Shown piece after piece: positions 1-6,279 of a DNA stretch of 7,932 bases. Positions within the stretch are counted from its first letter, which is position 1. Each line of letters begins with the position of its first letter. The position numbers and the translations under genes were made by a program. Origin of the DNA: an uncultured Amylibacter sp. (GTDB lineage Bacteria; Pseudomonadota; Alphaproteobacteria; Rhodobacterales; Rhodobacteraceae); contig CALLAV010000218.1 in assembly GCA_938001995.1 (NCBI GenBank), positions 1-7,932 of the forward strand. The letters run 5' to 3'. The notes below the pieces were generated by a model. That model made no database searches. It worked only from the letters and a program-made list of their open reading frames with translations, and had not been told where the DNA came from.

Positions 1-393
1 AACAACAGCCGCACGATGGAAGTGTCGCCCCAGCACCGTATGATGTTGGCGGATTGGCGTGCCGAAATGACCTGCGGCGAAGACGAAGTTCTAGCCTCTG
101 CAATCCATTTGTTGAACGGCGACACGATCACCCAGCGCATCGGTGGAACGGTGGACTACATTCACCTGCTGTTTGATGAACATCAGATTGTGTTCGCAGA
201 TGGCATCGCATCCGAGAGTTTTCATCCGGGTGCAGTTGGGCTGGGCGCGATGTCTGGACCTGTGCGCGCGGAGTTGGAGCGTCTGTTCCCGGAACTCGCA
301 TCAGATTTGCAAAGCTATGGCCCCGCAGCGCGTTACAGTGCGAAGGCCCATGAAATTCAAGTGATCCGCGCGATGCGGCCAGAGGCGGGTTAG
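1..393 (+). CDS. Hint-domain protein, C-terminal fragment (5' end outside the window)
   Basis: The reading frame is open from base 1 and ends at TAG 391-393, so only the last 130 residues are present. An ATG at 16 lies inside conserved domain sequence and is not the real start. The visible part matches the second half of a Hint (hedgehog/intein-type) domain: VSPQHRM, then E-x-x-VLA-x-A-x-HLL, then a Y-x-H-x-LFD-x-HQ block, SESFHPG, and a LFPEL...YGPAAR tail. The same blocks in the same order end the large protein at 1732-5784, so the two are paralogues at this end. Hint domains act by self-catalysed N-S acyl shift and peptide-bond cleavage; the catalytic N-terminal Cys would be left of the window and cannot be checked. 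The N-terminal cargo of this protein is unknown. It runs convergently into the sugar kinase gene, overlapping it by 4 bp. Confidence 0.9.
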   Translation, partial: NNSRTMEVSPQHRMMLADWRAEMTCGEDEVLASAIHLLNGDTITQRIGGTVDYIHLLFDEHQIVFADGIASESFHPGAVGLGAMSGPVRAELERLFPELASDLQSYGPAARYSAKAHEIQVIRAMRPEAG

Positions 394-1307
394 ACGCTAA
401 AATTCCAAGCGGGGTCAGAGCCAGCACGGGTGACCGTGTCCGTGGCAAAGGCAGAAGCGAATGTCAGGATGGACTGTAAGGTTTCGGTGTCGAACGCTTC
501 TATCGCCGCAGTGGTCAAGGCATTGCGTTTGGCAAGGCAGGTCAGGAAACCCGCGTTGAATGCATCGCCTGCACCAACGGTATCCACCACCTGAACCGCG
601 GTGGGTTTTGCCGTTGCAACCAAGCCAGAAGCATCGAACAATTGTACGCCCTCTGCACCCAATGTCACGCAAATCAGGCTTGGCCCCATGCCGATAATCT
701 TGGCCGCTTTGGTTGCTAAATCATCGTCACTTGTGTCGATCCAATCCAAATCCTCGTCCGAGATTTTTACCACGTCGGCAAGATGAAGAACCTGATCAAG
801 TCGGGTGCGGTAACGGACTTCGTTTTGAATAAACTGCGGGCGAATGTTCGGGTCTACCATTACAAGTCGTCCCTTGGCGTTGCGGCGCAACACGTCGAGG
901 TAGGTTTCAGCGCAAGGGTCCACCGCGAGGCTTATGCCACCAAAGAACAGGGCTTGAACACTATCGGGAAGGGTGGCGGGGGCATCCTCTGGCGTCAGCA
1001 ATCGCCCCGCAGTATTCTCATCGTAAAAGGCATAGGATGCGCTGCCGTTGACCAGTTTTACAAAGGCGAGTGTTGTGGGGCGGTCGGATCGGATTAAGTG
1101 ATCCGTGCTGACCTTGCTGGCAGCCAGTGCGTCGTCCAGTATTTGGCCAAACAGATCGTTGGACACACCCGACAGCAATCCCACATCCACACCCTGCCGC
1201 CCCAAACCGATAGAGGTGTTAAAGATTGCGCCGCCCGCGTGGGGCACAAACGCGCCGTCTGCGTTCGGAATCATGTCAATCAAGGCTTCGCCGCAACACA
1301 GGATCAT
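390..1307 (-). CDS. PfkB-family carbohydrate kinase, probable fructokinase
   Basis: A 305-residue ribokinase/PfkB-fold kinase, a normal length for the family. It is expected to phosphorylate a sugar with ATP in the cytoplasm. The N-terminus CCGEALIDMIP and HAGGAIFN (residues 23-30) form the substrate-binding start of the fold. VDPNIRP follows mid-protein. DTVGAGDAFNAGF (from residue 242) is PfkB signature 2, with the anion-hole glycines and Asp248 as probable catalytic base. The pattern resembles fructokinases of Rhodobacterales, but 2-keto-3-deoxygluconate kinase or another sugar kinase cannot be excluded, so no symbol is given. The ATG at 1307 is preceded on the minus strand by an AAGGAGAG Shine-Dalgarno sequence, which supports this start. 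It is transcribed divergently from the large RTX gene. Its TAA (complement of 390-392) overlaps the TAG of the convergent Hint gene. No sugar transporter or regulator gene is visible beside it. Confidence 0.93.
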   Translation of the reverse strand: MILCCGEALIDMIPNADGAFVPHAGGAIFNTSIGLGRQGVDVGLLSGVSNDLFGQILDDALAASKVSTDHLIRSDRPTTLAFVKLVNGSASYAFYDENTAGRLLTPEDAPATLPDSVQALFFGGISLAVDPCAETYLDVLRRNAKGRLVMVDPNIRPQFIQNEVRYRTRLDQVLHLADVVKISDEDLDWIDTSDDDLATKAAKIIGMGPSLICVTLGAEGVQLFDASGLVATAKPTAVQVVDTVGAGDAFNAGFLTCLAKRNALTTAAIEAFDTETLQSILTFASAFATDTVTRAGSDPAWNFSV

Positions 1308-1353
1308 CGCTCTCTCCTTCGAGGATCGTTCTCAGGTGTTTTACTGAAACTTT

Positions 1354-1361
1354 ACGCGCGT
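1354..1361. promoter_or_regulatory. CG-centred palindrome upstream of the sugar kinase, possible operator
   Basis: ACGCGCGT is a perfect 8-bp palindrome with a central CpG. It extends imperfectly to TTTACGCGCGTGAA (1351-1364), and lies about 47 bp upstream of the kinase start. LacI-family sugar repressors often bind palindromes with a central CG, so an operator is plausible. A second 8-bp palindrome, GAACGTTC, also CG-centred, lies at 1403-1410. No cognate regulator is encoded in the window and short palindromes occur by chance, so this is a weak call. Confidence 0.25.
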
Positions 1362-1607
1362 GAAAATAGGGAAGTGCGTTGAATCAGTTGTCAGGTGAGC
1401 ATGAACGTTCCAAATTATTTGACGCATCTTCCGATGGTATTTCCGTCACACGTATGACGTGCAAGCCACATGCGGCATGGATATCTTTGGTTTATTCGCC
1501 TCAAAAGCCGTAAAAAACGCTGCCATTTTGTGACCCTAGCGATTCATGCACTTTCGCTGCGTAAACAGCCATATTTGTTGCCTGCAAAGCACAATAATGC
1601 GGGTCTG

Positions 1608-1656
1608 AATGGGGCACACGCGCCACAATTGCCCCCATTTCGCCATATTTCATGGG
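1608..1656 (+). promoter_or_regulatory. Possible leader with competing stem-loops upstream of the RTX gene
   Basis: AATGGGG at 1608-1614 is the exact reverse complement of CCCCATT at 1633-1639, and two further pairs (CA with TG) form if C1632 is bulged. The right arm is also complementary to a downstream segment: CCCAT at 1634-1638 pairs with ATGGG at 1652-1656. The two stems share bases and cannot form together. No run of T follows either stem, so neither is an intrinsic terminator. Whether the region is transcribed depends on a promoter I could not locate. Confidence 0.3.
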
Positions 1657-1722
1657 TAAAAACTTAACATGATGTCTGTCGAGGGCATCAAAAGAAGAGC
1701 GCAAAGCTCTCGAAATAGGCAG

Positions 1723-1751
1723 AGGTGAGTAATGCCCGATTATACAATCGG
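1723..1751 (+). promoter_or_regulatory. Ribosome-binding site and start-codon hairpin of the RTX/PA14/Hint gene
   Basis: AGGTGAG at 1723-1729 is a reasonable Shine-Dalgarno sequence close to the ATG at 1732 and supports that start. Immediately after the ATG, CCGATT (1736-1741) and AATCGG (1746-1751) form a perfect 6-bp inverted repeat with a 4-base loop, and AGAGC/GCTCT (1696-1710) forms a small stem just upstream of the Shine-Dalgarno sequence. A hairpin over codons 2 to 7 could lower initiation, but it may simply follow from the coded residues PDYTIG. Confidence 0.4.
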
Positions 1752-4700
1752 CGTGTATGATTTTGATCCCTTCTTTACGTTCTCTCAGACCGTAAACGGG
1801 GAAGTAACCTATGCAGGCCCCACATCATCTGAAACAACAGTCGTCATCACGGACAATGGGGCCGGTGCTGACGGTGATGTAATCACCGACAGTTCGGAAA
1901 CAGCGACAGGCACAATCACAATCAATGGAAACACCTCTACAGGTGTAGGGATCAGCGCAGAGGAAAGCTGGACCATTCTGAATGTTGATACAGGTGAAAC
2001 ATTTCAGATCATCACCTTTGAAATCGAAAGCGGACCAGCAGCGGGCTATTACACAATTTCCGAGCAGCCGCTTGTGGATGGGGCAACCTATCGCACGCTG
2101 GAATTTAACACGGATCCAACCGCGGCAGACGCGACCTTTAGCTATGCTGATTATGTGACAGACATTCCGGATGGGACGGTCGACGGCACGGACGGTGATG
2201 ACGTCATCGACGGCAATTATACGGGTGATCCACAGGGCGAAGAGGTGGATAACCTCGACAGTATCGACGTCACAGGCGTTACGCTTGATCTGAATTGGGA
2301 TGCAGAAGGGGCGGATGAAACCGATTTGTTCGGTGGTGTGTCCCAAGACACGGGCGGCATTCAGGTTGACGTATCCTTTACCGATGATGGCGCGGGCACG
2401 GAATGGAGTGTTGAGTCTTCGCAAACCCAGTACGTCGGACCTGGCGAGAGTTTTGATCCAAATTCCGCACTGCTGTTGTATGGCAATGGCCCGACGGGCG
2501 ATACGTCCACCATGCGGGTGGATTTCTCGTCCGTTACGGGGTCGGGATACGAGGAAGAAGTCACAGACGTTCAATTCCGTATCAATGACATCGACAGTTC
2601 CACGGGTGGGTTTCGCGATATTGTCACGGTGCGGGCCTATGATGCGGATGGCAATGAGATTGAAGTGTTATTCACCATTGGTGGTGATGAGACGGTATCG
2701 GGAAATACGATCACAGGGGGCGACAATGCCAACTCTGAATCCGATTTGGGCGGATCAGTCCTAATCACGATCCCTGGGCCAGTTGCGTATTTCACGGTTG
2801 ATTACGATCAAGGTGGGACAGGCACGCAAGCGGTTTACATCACGGATGTTACCTTTACGGCGGTTCCTGATGGGGGCAACCAAGACGTTATTGATGCGGG
2901 TGCGGGCAACGATAGCATCGACAGTGGCGTGGATACGGACACGGTGTTCGGTGGCACGGGCAACGATACGATCAACGCATCTGAAGACGACGATACACTG
3001 GTTGGTGGTGACGATGCAGATACGTTCCAGATGGGCGATGGCCTTGGCGATGACAGCATTGTCGGGGGCGAAGGCGGCACGGATAACGACACGATTGACG
3101 CCTCGGCGCTGACATCGGGTGTGACCGTTACCTTTACAGGTGACGAGTCCGGTGGCGTAGACGGTGATGGAACCGATGCTACGTTTTCCGAGATTGAGAA
3201 CCTGATCCTGACGGATCAAGACGATACCGTGGACGGGACTGCATCAAACGACAGCATGTCTATTGATGCGGGGGCTGGAGACGACGTACTGACGGGCGGT
3301 TCAGGCGATGATACGCTGAATGGCGGCGACGGCGATGACACGATTATTCTGAACGACGGATTTGGATCGGATGTGATCGACGGCGGATCAGGTGGTGAAA
3401 CCGAAGGCGATACGCTGGATGCATCGGACCTAACGGGTGGCACAACGGTCACCACCAGTGGCGATGGGACTGGCACGATTACCGATGGTGTGGATACGGC
3501 CACCTTTGCCGACATCGAGACCATTGAAACAGGGTCCAACGACGACACGATTGATGCATCATCAGACACCACAGGTATGACCCTGATTGGTGGTGGTGGT
3601 GACGACAGCATTGACGGCGGTGACGGAAATGACGTCATCTACGGCGACGGTGGCGACCCGAGCGAACCTGGCGCATGGTTGTATGAATACTACGATCTGG
3701 ACCCAACGGGTGATCCGCGCACGCTGGAACAATCGGGCTTTACGTTAAATGACGGGCGCAATCATGAAGATGCGCCGACGACAACAGGTTACACCGATGT
3801 TATTGCGCCGACGGCTTATGATACAGGCAATGATTATGCGCTAAAGTTCACAACCCAAATCACAATCACCGCAGGGGGTGATTATACCTTTGGGACCGTG
3901 TCCGACGACGGGTCACAGATGTTTATCAACGGCCAGTTGGTTGTGGACAATGACGGGCATCACGGGATGGTGCCGGCCAGTGGCACAATCACATTACCGC
4001 CTGGCAACTACATCGTTGAAATCGTGTACTACGAAAACGATGGTGGCAATGGTCTGACGGCCTCTGTCTCTGGGCCAGACACGGGGAATGTGCAAACCGA
4101 CCTGACGGGTTATCCCGCGTTGTCCCCTGTGCCGCAATCTGGCAGCGATACGCTGAACGGTGGGCAAGGCGACGACACGATTTACGGCGGTGACGACGAC
4201 GATACGATTTTGCTGTCTGATGGATTTGGGTCTGACGTTATTGAAGGCGGTGAAGGCGGTATCGACCAGGATACGCTCGACACCTCGGATGTGACGAACG
4301 GAGTGACGGTGGACTTCACGGGCGGTGAAGAAGGAACGGTTACTGACGGAACCAGCACAGCGTCTTTTGCTGAAATAGAAGAATTTGTGCTGACGGGCCA
4401 AGCCGACACGATCAACGGTGCGTTGGCCGACGAGTCTATGACCGTGTTTGCAGGCGCGGGGGCGGATACGATCACAGGCGGTTCTGCCACTGACTTTATC
4501 TACGGCGGCACAGGCGCGGATACGATTAACGGCGGCGCCGGCGATGATACGTTGTTTGGTGGCGATGATGCTGACGTTTTTGTCGCGACCGACGGCGGTG
4601 GTACGGACAGCATTGATGGGGGATCAGGTGGCACGGATTCCGACATGCTGGACATGTCAAATTTGACAGGTGGCGTTGATATTTCCTTCACTGGCGGCGA

Positions 4701-5784
4701 AGAGGGCACGGTTGATGGCTCTGGCTTTGACGCCACGTTTGCTGAACTGGAAACGTTGGTCCTGACGGATCAAGACGACACCGTTGATGGCAGCGCGTCC
4801 GACCAATCCATGACGATCTTTGGTGGCGCTGGGCAGGACAGCATCACAGGCGGCTCTGGCGCAGATGTGATTGATGGCGGTGCAGGCGATGACACAATTT
4901 CTGGCGGTGATGGCAATGACACGCTGACAGGTGGCACAGGCAACGATACCATCACGGTTGGTGGCGGTGACGACGCAACGGGGGGTGACGGCGACGACAC
5001 CTTCGTAATCGACGGCACACAAACAGGCGTAGGCAGCATCACAATCGTGGGCGGTGAAGGCGACGAAACGGGTGGTGACACGCTTGATTTCAACGGGATG
5101 CTCGACACGGGGACGCTGGTTATCACGGACGATGACGATGCAAACGGCGGGCTCACGGGTTTTGCCTTCCTGACCGATGGCACACGCGTCGATTTTTCCG
5201 AGATTGAGAACATTATTTGTTTTGCGCGGGGCACAAAAATCCTGACCCACGCAGGTGAAGTGATGATCGAAGATCTGGCCAAGGGGGATCAAATCCTGAG
5301 CCACGATAACGGGTTGCAGCAAATTCGTTGGATCGGGTCGCGTACCGTGCCTGCTATAGGTGAATTCGCGCCAATCACCATCGCCAAGGGAGTGTTAGGC
5401 AACCACACCGACCTAACTGTCAGCCCGCAACACCGCATGCTGGTGTCTGGTCCGATGGCCGAATTGCTGTTCTGCGAACCCGAGGTTCTGGTACCTGCAA
5501 AGCATTTGTTAAGCTGGGATGGCGTGTATCAAGCGCAGATGGAGACTGTGGAATACTTCCACATTCTGTTTGACACGCATCAAGTTATCCATGCCAACGG
5601 CGCCTTGTCCGAGAGCTTTCACCCTGGTGAACTAGCGATGGATGCGGTGTCCGAAGATGCCAAGGCCGAGATTTTGGCGCTGTTCCCTGAACTGGCAGAC
5701 CACCCCGCCGCCTATGGCCCGTCCGCACGGTTTAGCCTGAAGGGGTATGAGGCAGAACTGCTGGGCCGCGGGATGGTTTCTTAA
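1732..5784 (+). CDS. Large acidic RTX repeat protein with PA14-like domain and C-terminal Hint domain
   Basis: A 1350-residue protein. Residues 1-145 are a beta-rich N-terminal domain resembling the start of other Rhodobacterales Hint proteins, with GYYTISEQPLVDG near its end. An isolated RTX-like motif DGTDGDDVIDG follows near residue 150. Residues about 175-380 are a beta-rich domain I do not recognise. RTX block 1 is about 384-643, a PA14-like domain about 649-785 (key VSDDGSQMFINGQLVVDN, then LPPGNYIVEIVYYE), and RTX block 2 about 804-1100. The Hint domain starts at Cys1163 (CFARGTKI), with VEdL-like IEDLAKGDQILS, IRWIG and SPQHRM after it. RTX repeats of the GGxGxDxUx type fold on binding Ca2+ outside the cell and usually mark type I secretion. 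I see no N-terminal signal peptide, and no ABC exporter is nearby. I see no cysteine before 1163. Hint domains cleave at their first residue, so release of roughly residues 1-1162 is plausible but inferred. Adhesin or matrix roles are possible; the ligand is unknown. Confidence 0.96.
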   Translation: MPDYTIGVYDFDPFFTFSQTVNGEVTYAGPTSSETTVVITDNGAGADGDVITDSSETATGTITINGNTSTGVGISAEESWTILNVDTGETFQIITFEIESGPAAGYYTISEQPLVDGATYRTLEFNTDPTAADATFSYADYVTDIPDGTVDGTDGDDVIDGNYTGDPQGEEVDNLDSIDVTGVTLDLNWDAEGADETDLFGGVSQDTGGIQVDVSFTDDGAGTEWSVESSQTQYVGPGESFDPNSALLLYGNGPTGDTSTMRVDFSSVTGSGYEEEVTDVQFRINDIDSSTGGFRDIVTVRAYDADGNEIEVLFTIGGDETVSGNTITGGDNANSESDLGGSVLITIPGPVAYFTVDYDQGGTGTQAVYITDVTFTAVPDGGNQDVIDAGAGNDSIDSGVDTDTVFGGTGNDTINASEDDDTLVGGDDADTFQMGDGLGDDSIVGGEGGTDNDTIDASALTSGVTVTFTGDESGGVDGDGTDATFSEIENLILTDQDDTVDGTASNDSMSIDAGAGDDVLTGGSGDDTLNGGDGDDTIILNDGFGSDVIDGGSGGETEGDTLDASDLTGGTTVTTSGDGTGTITDGVDTATFADIETIETGSNDDTIDASSDTTGMTLIGGGGDDSIDGGDGNDVIYGDGGDPSEPGAWLYEYYDLDPTGDPRTLEQSGFTLNDGRNHEDAPTTTGYTDVIAPTAYDTGNDYALKFTTQITITAGGDYTFGTVSDDGSQMFINGQLVVDNDGHHGMVPASGTITLPPGNYIVEIVYYENDGGNGLTASVSGPDTGNVQTDLTGYPALSPVPQSGSDTLNGGQGDDTIYGGDDDDTILLSDGFGSDVIEGGEGGIDQDTLDTSDVTNGVTVDFTGGEEGTVTDGTSTASFAEIEEFVLTGQADTINGALADESMTVFAGAGADTITGGSATDFIYGGTGADTINGGAGDDTLFGGDDADVFVATDGGGTDSIDGGSGGTDSDMLDMSNLTGGVDISFTGGEEGTVDGSGFDATFAELETLVLTDQDDTVDGSASDQSMTIFGGAGQDSITGGSGADVIDGGAGDDTISGGDGNDTLTGGTGNDTITVGGGDDATGGDGDDTFVIDGTQTGVGSITIVGGEGDETGGDTLDFNGMLDTGTLVITDDDDANGGLTGFAFLTDGTRVDFSEIENIICFARGTKILTHAGEVMIEDLAKGDQILSHDNGLQQIRWIGSRTVPAIGEFAPITIAKGVLGNHTDLTVSPQHRMLVSGPMAELLFCEPEVLVPAKHLLSWDGVYQAQMETVEYFHILFDTHQVIHANGALSESFHPGELAMDAVSEDAKAEILALFPELADHPAAYGPSARFSLKGYEAELLGRGMVS
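2881..3660 (+). repeat. RTX nonapeptide block 1, containing super-repeats R1 and R2
   Basis: In-frame repeats coding GGxGxDxUx-type calcium-binding motifs, such as GGTGNDTIN, GGSGDDTLN, GGDGDDTII, GGGGDDSID and GGDGNDVIY. On top of these lies a longer unit of about 100-105 residues: R1 about 3046-3360 and R2 about 3361-3660. Each unit runs DSI/DVI-x-GG, DT(I/L)DAS, a T-rich strand ending in TFxxIE, a D(D/N)DT(V/I)D step, and then nonapeptides. R2 is the more diverged of the two. The block ends just before the PA14-like domain. Confidence 0.9.
3670..4090 (+). other. PA14-like domain region within the RTX protein
   Basis: Coding segment for about residues 647-785 of the large protein. The visible pattern is AWLYEYYDLD at the start, a central YTFGTVSDDGSQMFINGQ followed by VVDNDGHHG, then GTITLPPGNYIVEIVYYEN and a closing LTASVSGPD. 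The SDDGS, the INGQ turn, the buried dipeptide-like VVDN and the LxxGxYxIxVxYYE strand are hallmarks of PA14, a beta-barrel often involved in carbohydrate binding in adhesins and glycosidases. The ligand cannot be predicted here. The domain sits between two RTX blocks rather than at an end. Confidence 0.8.
4141..5217 (+). repeat. RTX nonapeptide block 2, containing super-repeats R3, R4 and a half unit
   Basis: Calcium-binding nonapeptide motifs resume directly after the PA14-like domain (GGQGDDTIY, GGTGADTIN, GGAGDDTLF, GGSGADVID, GGAGDDTIS, GGDGNDTLT, GGDGDDTFV). Super-repeat R3 is about 4225-4596 and R4 about 4597-5020. Both carry FTGGEEGTV and a TFAE(I/L)E-type step and are more like each other than like R2. 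A final half unit, about 5035-5217, keeps the GGEG, DTLD and DFSEIEN parts and then passes into the Hint domain at Cys1163. Confidence 0.88.
5218..5781 (+). other. Hint (hedgehog/intein-type) domain region of the RTX protein
   Basis: Codes residues 1163-1350. It opens with Cys1163 in CFARGTKILT, the expected nucleophile of the N-S acyl shift. IEDLAKGDQILS and QQIRWIG complete the N-terminal half. TVSPQHRML supplies the block-B-like His. FHILFDTHQV and SESFHPG are shared with the Hint fragment at 1-393. After these motifs about 60 residues remain and there is no C-extein, so trans-esterification and splicing are not expected. Cleavage or transfer to another nucleophile, as in hedgehog proteins, is the likelier outcome. 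Activity is inferred from family knowledge only. Confidence 0.88.
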
Positions 5785-5867
5785 GAAATTTTGTGGCGAA
5801 GTGTTCACAGATTGCAGGTTCGGCAAATGACCACACTGCAAAGTGTTCGGATACCTGCCTCCACCCC

Positions 5868-5896
5868 TTGTCTTAGGGCGCACAAGCGGTTATCTG
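5868..5896 (+). promoter_or_regulatory. Candidate promoter for secE-nusG
   Basis: TTGTCT (5868-5873) and TATCTG (5891-5896) each match the sigma-70-type consensus at 4 of 6 positions and are separated by exactly 17 bp. A start near 5903 would give a short leader before the Shine-Dalgarno sequence at 5914-5920. The position suits a housekeeping operon that must be independent of the RTX gene. The match is moderate and was found by eye. Confidence 0.4.
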
Positions 5897-5926
5897 ACGC
5901 TCTACACACAATGACAGGAGCCGATC

Positions 5927-6118
5927 ATGGCTGTGACAAATCCACTGCAGTTTATGCAACAGGTTCGCGCCGAAGTGTCCAAGGTTGTTTGGCCCACACG
6001 TCGCGAGACGATGATCACGACCGTGATGGTGTTTGTTATGGCCTTTGTTTTTGCGCTATTCTTTTTCGGCGTGGATCAATTGGTTCAGTTTATTCTAAAT
6101 ATAATTCTGGCATTCTGA
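5927..6118 (+). CDS. secE: Preprotein translocase subunit SecE
   Basis: A 63-residue small inner-membrane protein, the usual length for single-span SecE. The N-terminal amphipathic part carries the family signature QQVRAEVSKVVWPTRRE, followed by one hydrophobic membrane segment (about residues 30-55, TVMVFVMAFVFALFFFGV). SecE clamps the two halves of SecY in the SecYEG channel, which exports unfolded proteins. The ATG at 5927 has ACAGGAG six bases upstream. nusG follows on the same strand, the classic secE-nusG order, but after an unusually long 161-bp gap. The RTX gene ends 142 bp upstream. I see no tRNA-Trp before it, which is a common neighbour of secE in alphaproteobacteria. Confidence 0.97.
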   Translation: MAVTNPLQFMQQVRAEVSKVVWPTRRETMITTVMVFVMAFVFALFFFGVDQLVQFILNIILAF

Positions 6119-6279
6119 ACTTGAATTCGCTGCGCCCGCGCAGTATCAGGCCTAATCCCTAACAGTATCAGCCTTCAGAATCAGCAAGGCAAATGTGTCT
6201 GGCGGGACCTCAGGTGCATAAGTATCTGTGAATGAATTTACGGCGGGATGGCCCGCCCAACACGAAGGTATCGGTCAAG
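6119..6279 (+). promoter_or_regulatory. secE-nusG intergenic leader with two GC hairpins and short direct repeats
   Basis: Twelve bases after the secE stop, CTGCGC (6130-6135) and GCGCAG (6138-6143) form a tight GC hairpin. GGCGGG (6242-6247) and CCCGCC (6252-6257) form a second one with an ATGG loop, 22 bases before the nusG ATG. Between them CAGTATCAG occurs at 6141-6149 and 6163-6171, with a one-mismatch copy CAGAATCAG at 6176-6184. Neither hairpin is followed by a T run, so they are not intrinsic terminators. They may affect mRNA processing, translation or regulator binding. Confidence 0.45.

Larger units (their letters stand above)
1308..1731. other. Divergent intergenic region with inverted repeats, no convincing gene
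   Basis: This 424-bp stretch separates the leftward kinase from the rightward RTX gene and must hold both promoters. Short open frames on both strands (about 65 codons each) have no recognisable product and no good ribosome-binding site. I found no well-spaced -35/-10 pair that I would defend. Visible structure includes CACGT-ATG-ACGTG at 1449-1461 overlapping CGTCA/TGACG at 1444-1459, CATGC-G-GCATG at 1469-1479, a 9-bp direct repeat GCCATATTT at 1568-1576 and 1642-1650, a stem at 1608-1639, and AGAGC/GCTCT at 1696-1710. Some of these may be regulator sites or folds in the mRNA leader. Confidence 0.6.

Noticed and set aside
1470..1704. Short open frames of about 65 codons on both strands in the intergenic region
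   Set aside because: No ribosome-binding site, no recognisable product and mutual overlap on opposite strands. They look like chance frames.
2881..5040. Regularly spaced repeats suggesting a CRISPR array
   Set aside because: The repeats are in frame, degenerate and code GGxGxDxUx motifs. There are no identical repeats with unique spacers.
2761..5322. Long open frames on the minus strand inside the RTX gene, including Ser/Pro-rich ones of 100-220 codons
   Set aside because: They arise from the biased GGN-GAT-GAC codons of the RTX repeats read antisense. They lack ribosome-binding sites and recognisable domains.
5218..5784. A splicing intein
   Set aside because: The domain lies at the C-terminus and has no C-extein or terminal His-Asn followed by Cys, Ser or Thr, so splicing is not expected.
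5785..5926. Possible tRNA-Trp upstream of secE
   Set aside because: No cloverleaf, no CCA anticodon arm and no T-loop in a proper context could be found, although this gene is often there in alphaproteobacteria.
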